Assembly (NCBI GenBank): GCA_902797785.1
Contig: CADBUD010000049.1
Span: forward strand, 1 to 6,090
Direction of reading: 5' to 3'
Length of the DNA: 6,090 bases
Origin: an uncultured Lachnospiraceae bacterium
GTDB lineage: Bacteria; Bacillota; Clostridia; Lachnospirales; Lachnospiraceae
The notes under the pieces were generated by a model. That model saw nothing but the letters and a program-made list of their open reading frames with translations, was not told where the DNA came from and did not search any database. Positions 5,596 to 6,090 of the stretch are shown here, in pieces. How positions within the stretch are numbered: position 1 is the stretch's first letter; the number at the start of each line of letters is the position of its first letter. The translations under genes were made by a program, and so were the position numbers.

Positions 5596-5614
5596 TTCGC
5601 AGCTTTACCGGTTG

Positions 5615-6090
5615 TTAAATATCAATATTTTTAAACTTGTTAACCTCACCATTCAAAGTCACGATAACCTCCTGAACTTCATTTAAGGCTCCAGAGATAT
5701 TGTCCATATCATGTACCAGTTCTGTCGTATTTCCAACGACATTTACCACTCCATTCGCACTTTCCGTAATCGTGCCGGACATTCCGTCGTTCGCCTGTGC
5801 CAGAGACTCGATGACCTGATCCAGCTCGGTCGAGGTCTGTGAGAAGCCTTTCATCATATCGTCAAAGGCAATTGCATCTTTTAAGTATTTCTCTCCGGTA
5901 TCCTCCAGCATTCCATAATCCGAAAGAACCTTTGTATTGACGAACTCCAAAAGTTTCTTCGCATTCTGTGCCAACGCCTGAACGCTGTTGATTACATTAG
6001 TACTAATCAGCTGAATGTTATTCGCTGTTTCACGGCTGTTGTCCGCAAGCTGACGGATCTCGTCTGCAACAACCGCAAATCCTTTTCCTG
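5615..6090 (-). CDS. Methyl-accepting chemotaxis protein, C-terminal part (partial)
   Basis: The minus-strand frame enters at the right edge and ends with TAA at 5617-5615, giving 157 visible residues. It begins GKGFAVVADEIRQLADNS, the hallmark stretch just after the hairpin tip of the chemoreceptor signalling domain, which binds CheA and CheW. The rest is the descending helix of the cytoplasmic four-helix bundle, rich in heptad-spaced hydrophobics and in Q/N/E/S/T, ending GEVNKFKNIDI. The hairpin tip and the sensor, membrane and HAMP parts lie outside the window. The 3' end appears complete and has its own terminator, so the neighbouring element has not cut it. It runs convergently with the recombinase genes and looks more GC-rich, consistent with host chromosome. 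An apparent TTG start at 5974 is internal and not the true start. Confidence 0.93.
   Translation of the reverse strand, partial: GKGFAVVADEIRQLADNSRETANNIQLISTNVINSVQALAQNAKKLLEFVNTKVLSDYGMLEDTGEKYLKDAIAFDDMMKGFSQTSTELDQVIESLAQANDGMSGTITESANGVVNVVGNTTELVHDMDNISGALNEVQEVIVTLNGEVNKFKNIDI

Noticed and set aside
1..6090. CRISPR array, tRNA gene or insertion sequence
   Set aside because: No regularly spaced direct repeats, cloverleaf-like structure or DDE-type transposase reading frame was seen.

Overview
The window appears to be the recombinase-bearing end of an integrated mobile element, most likely an integrative conjugative or mobilizable element, joined to the chromosome of a low-GC Gram-positive bacterium. 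Strong GGAGG-type ribosome binding sites, AT-rich genes, the recombinase type and a small DUF6870-like gene all point to Clostridia, probably a gut Lachnospiraceae. The chemotaxis receptor gene at the right edge suggests a motile or chemotactic host. The taxonomic placement is inference.

Layout: positions 1-143 hold the possible tail of an upstream reading frame and three inverted repeats. Positions 144-791 hold three small genes on the plus strand: a 47-residue hypothetical protein (144-287), a 90-residue DUF6870-like protein (290-562) that starts two bases after it, and a 47-residue hypothetical protein (648-791) whose end overlaps the first recombinase start. A structured leader at 596-668 separates the second and third. 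Positions 769-5470 hold three large serine recombinases of 551, 562 and 451 residues in tight tandem, with 0 and 1 base between them. All three keep the catalytic serine, the DxSRxxR motif and four zinc-ribbon cysteines, but the third has a much shortened coiled-coil region.

Positions 5471-5550 are a short AT-rich non-coding junction with small palindromes, where the right attachment site is expected. On the minus strand follow a rho-independent terminator (5551-5595) and the intact 3' end of a methyl-accepting chemotaxis protein gene (5615-6090, running off the right edge). The element therefore seems to have inserted just downstream of the chemotaxis gene without breaking its C-terminus.

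Working model (inference): the three recombinases are co-transcribed and translationally coupled and together integrate and excise the element. The small upstream genes and RNA structures may time or dose their expression. Triplets of serine integrases are already known from integrative elements of Firmicutes, so the triplet itself is not new. The less described parts are the division of labour among the three enzymes, the short third enzyme and the small-ORF/hairpin leader.
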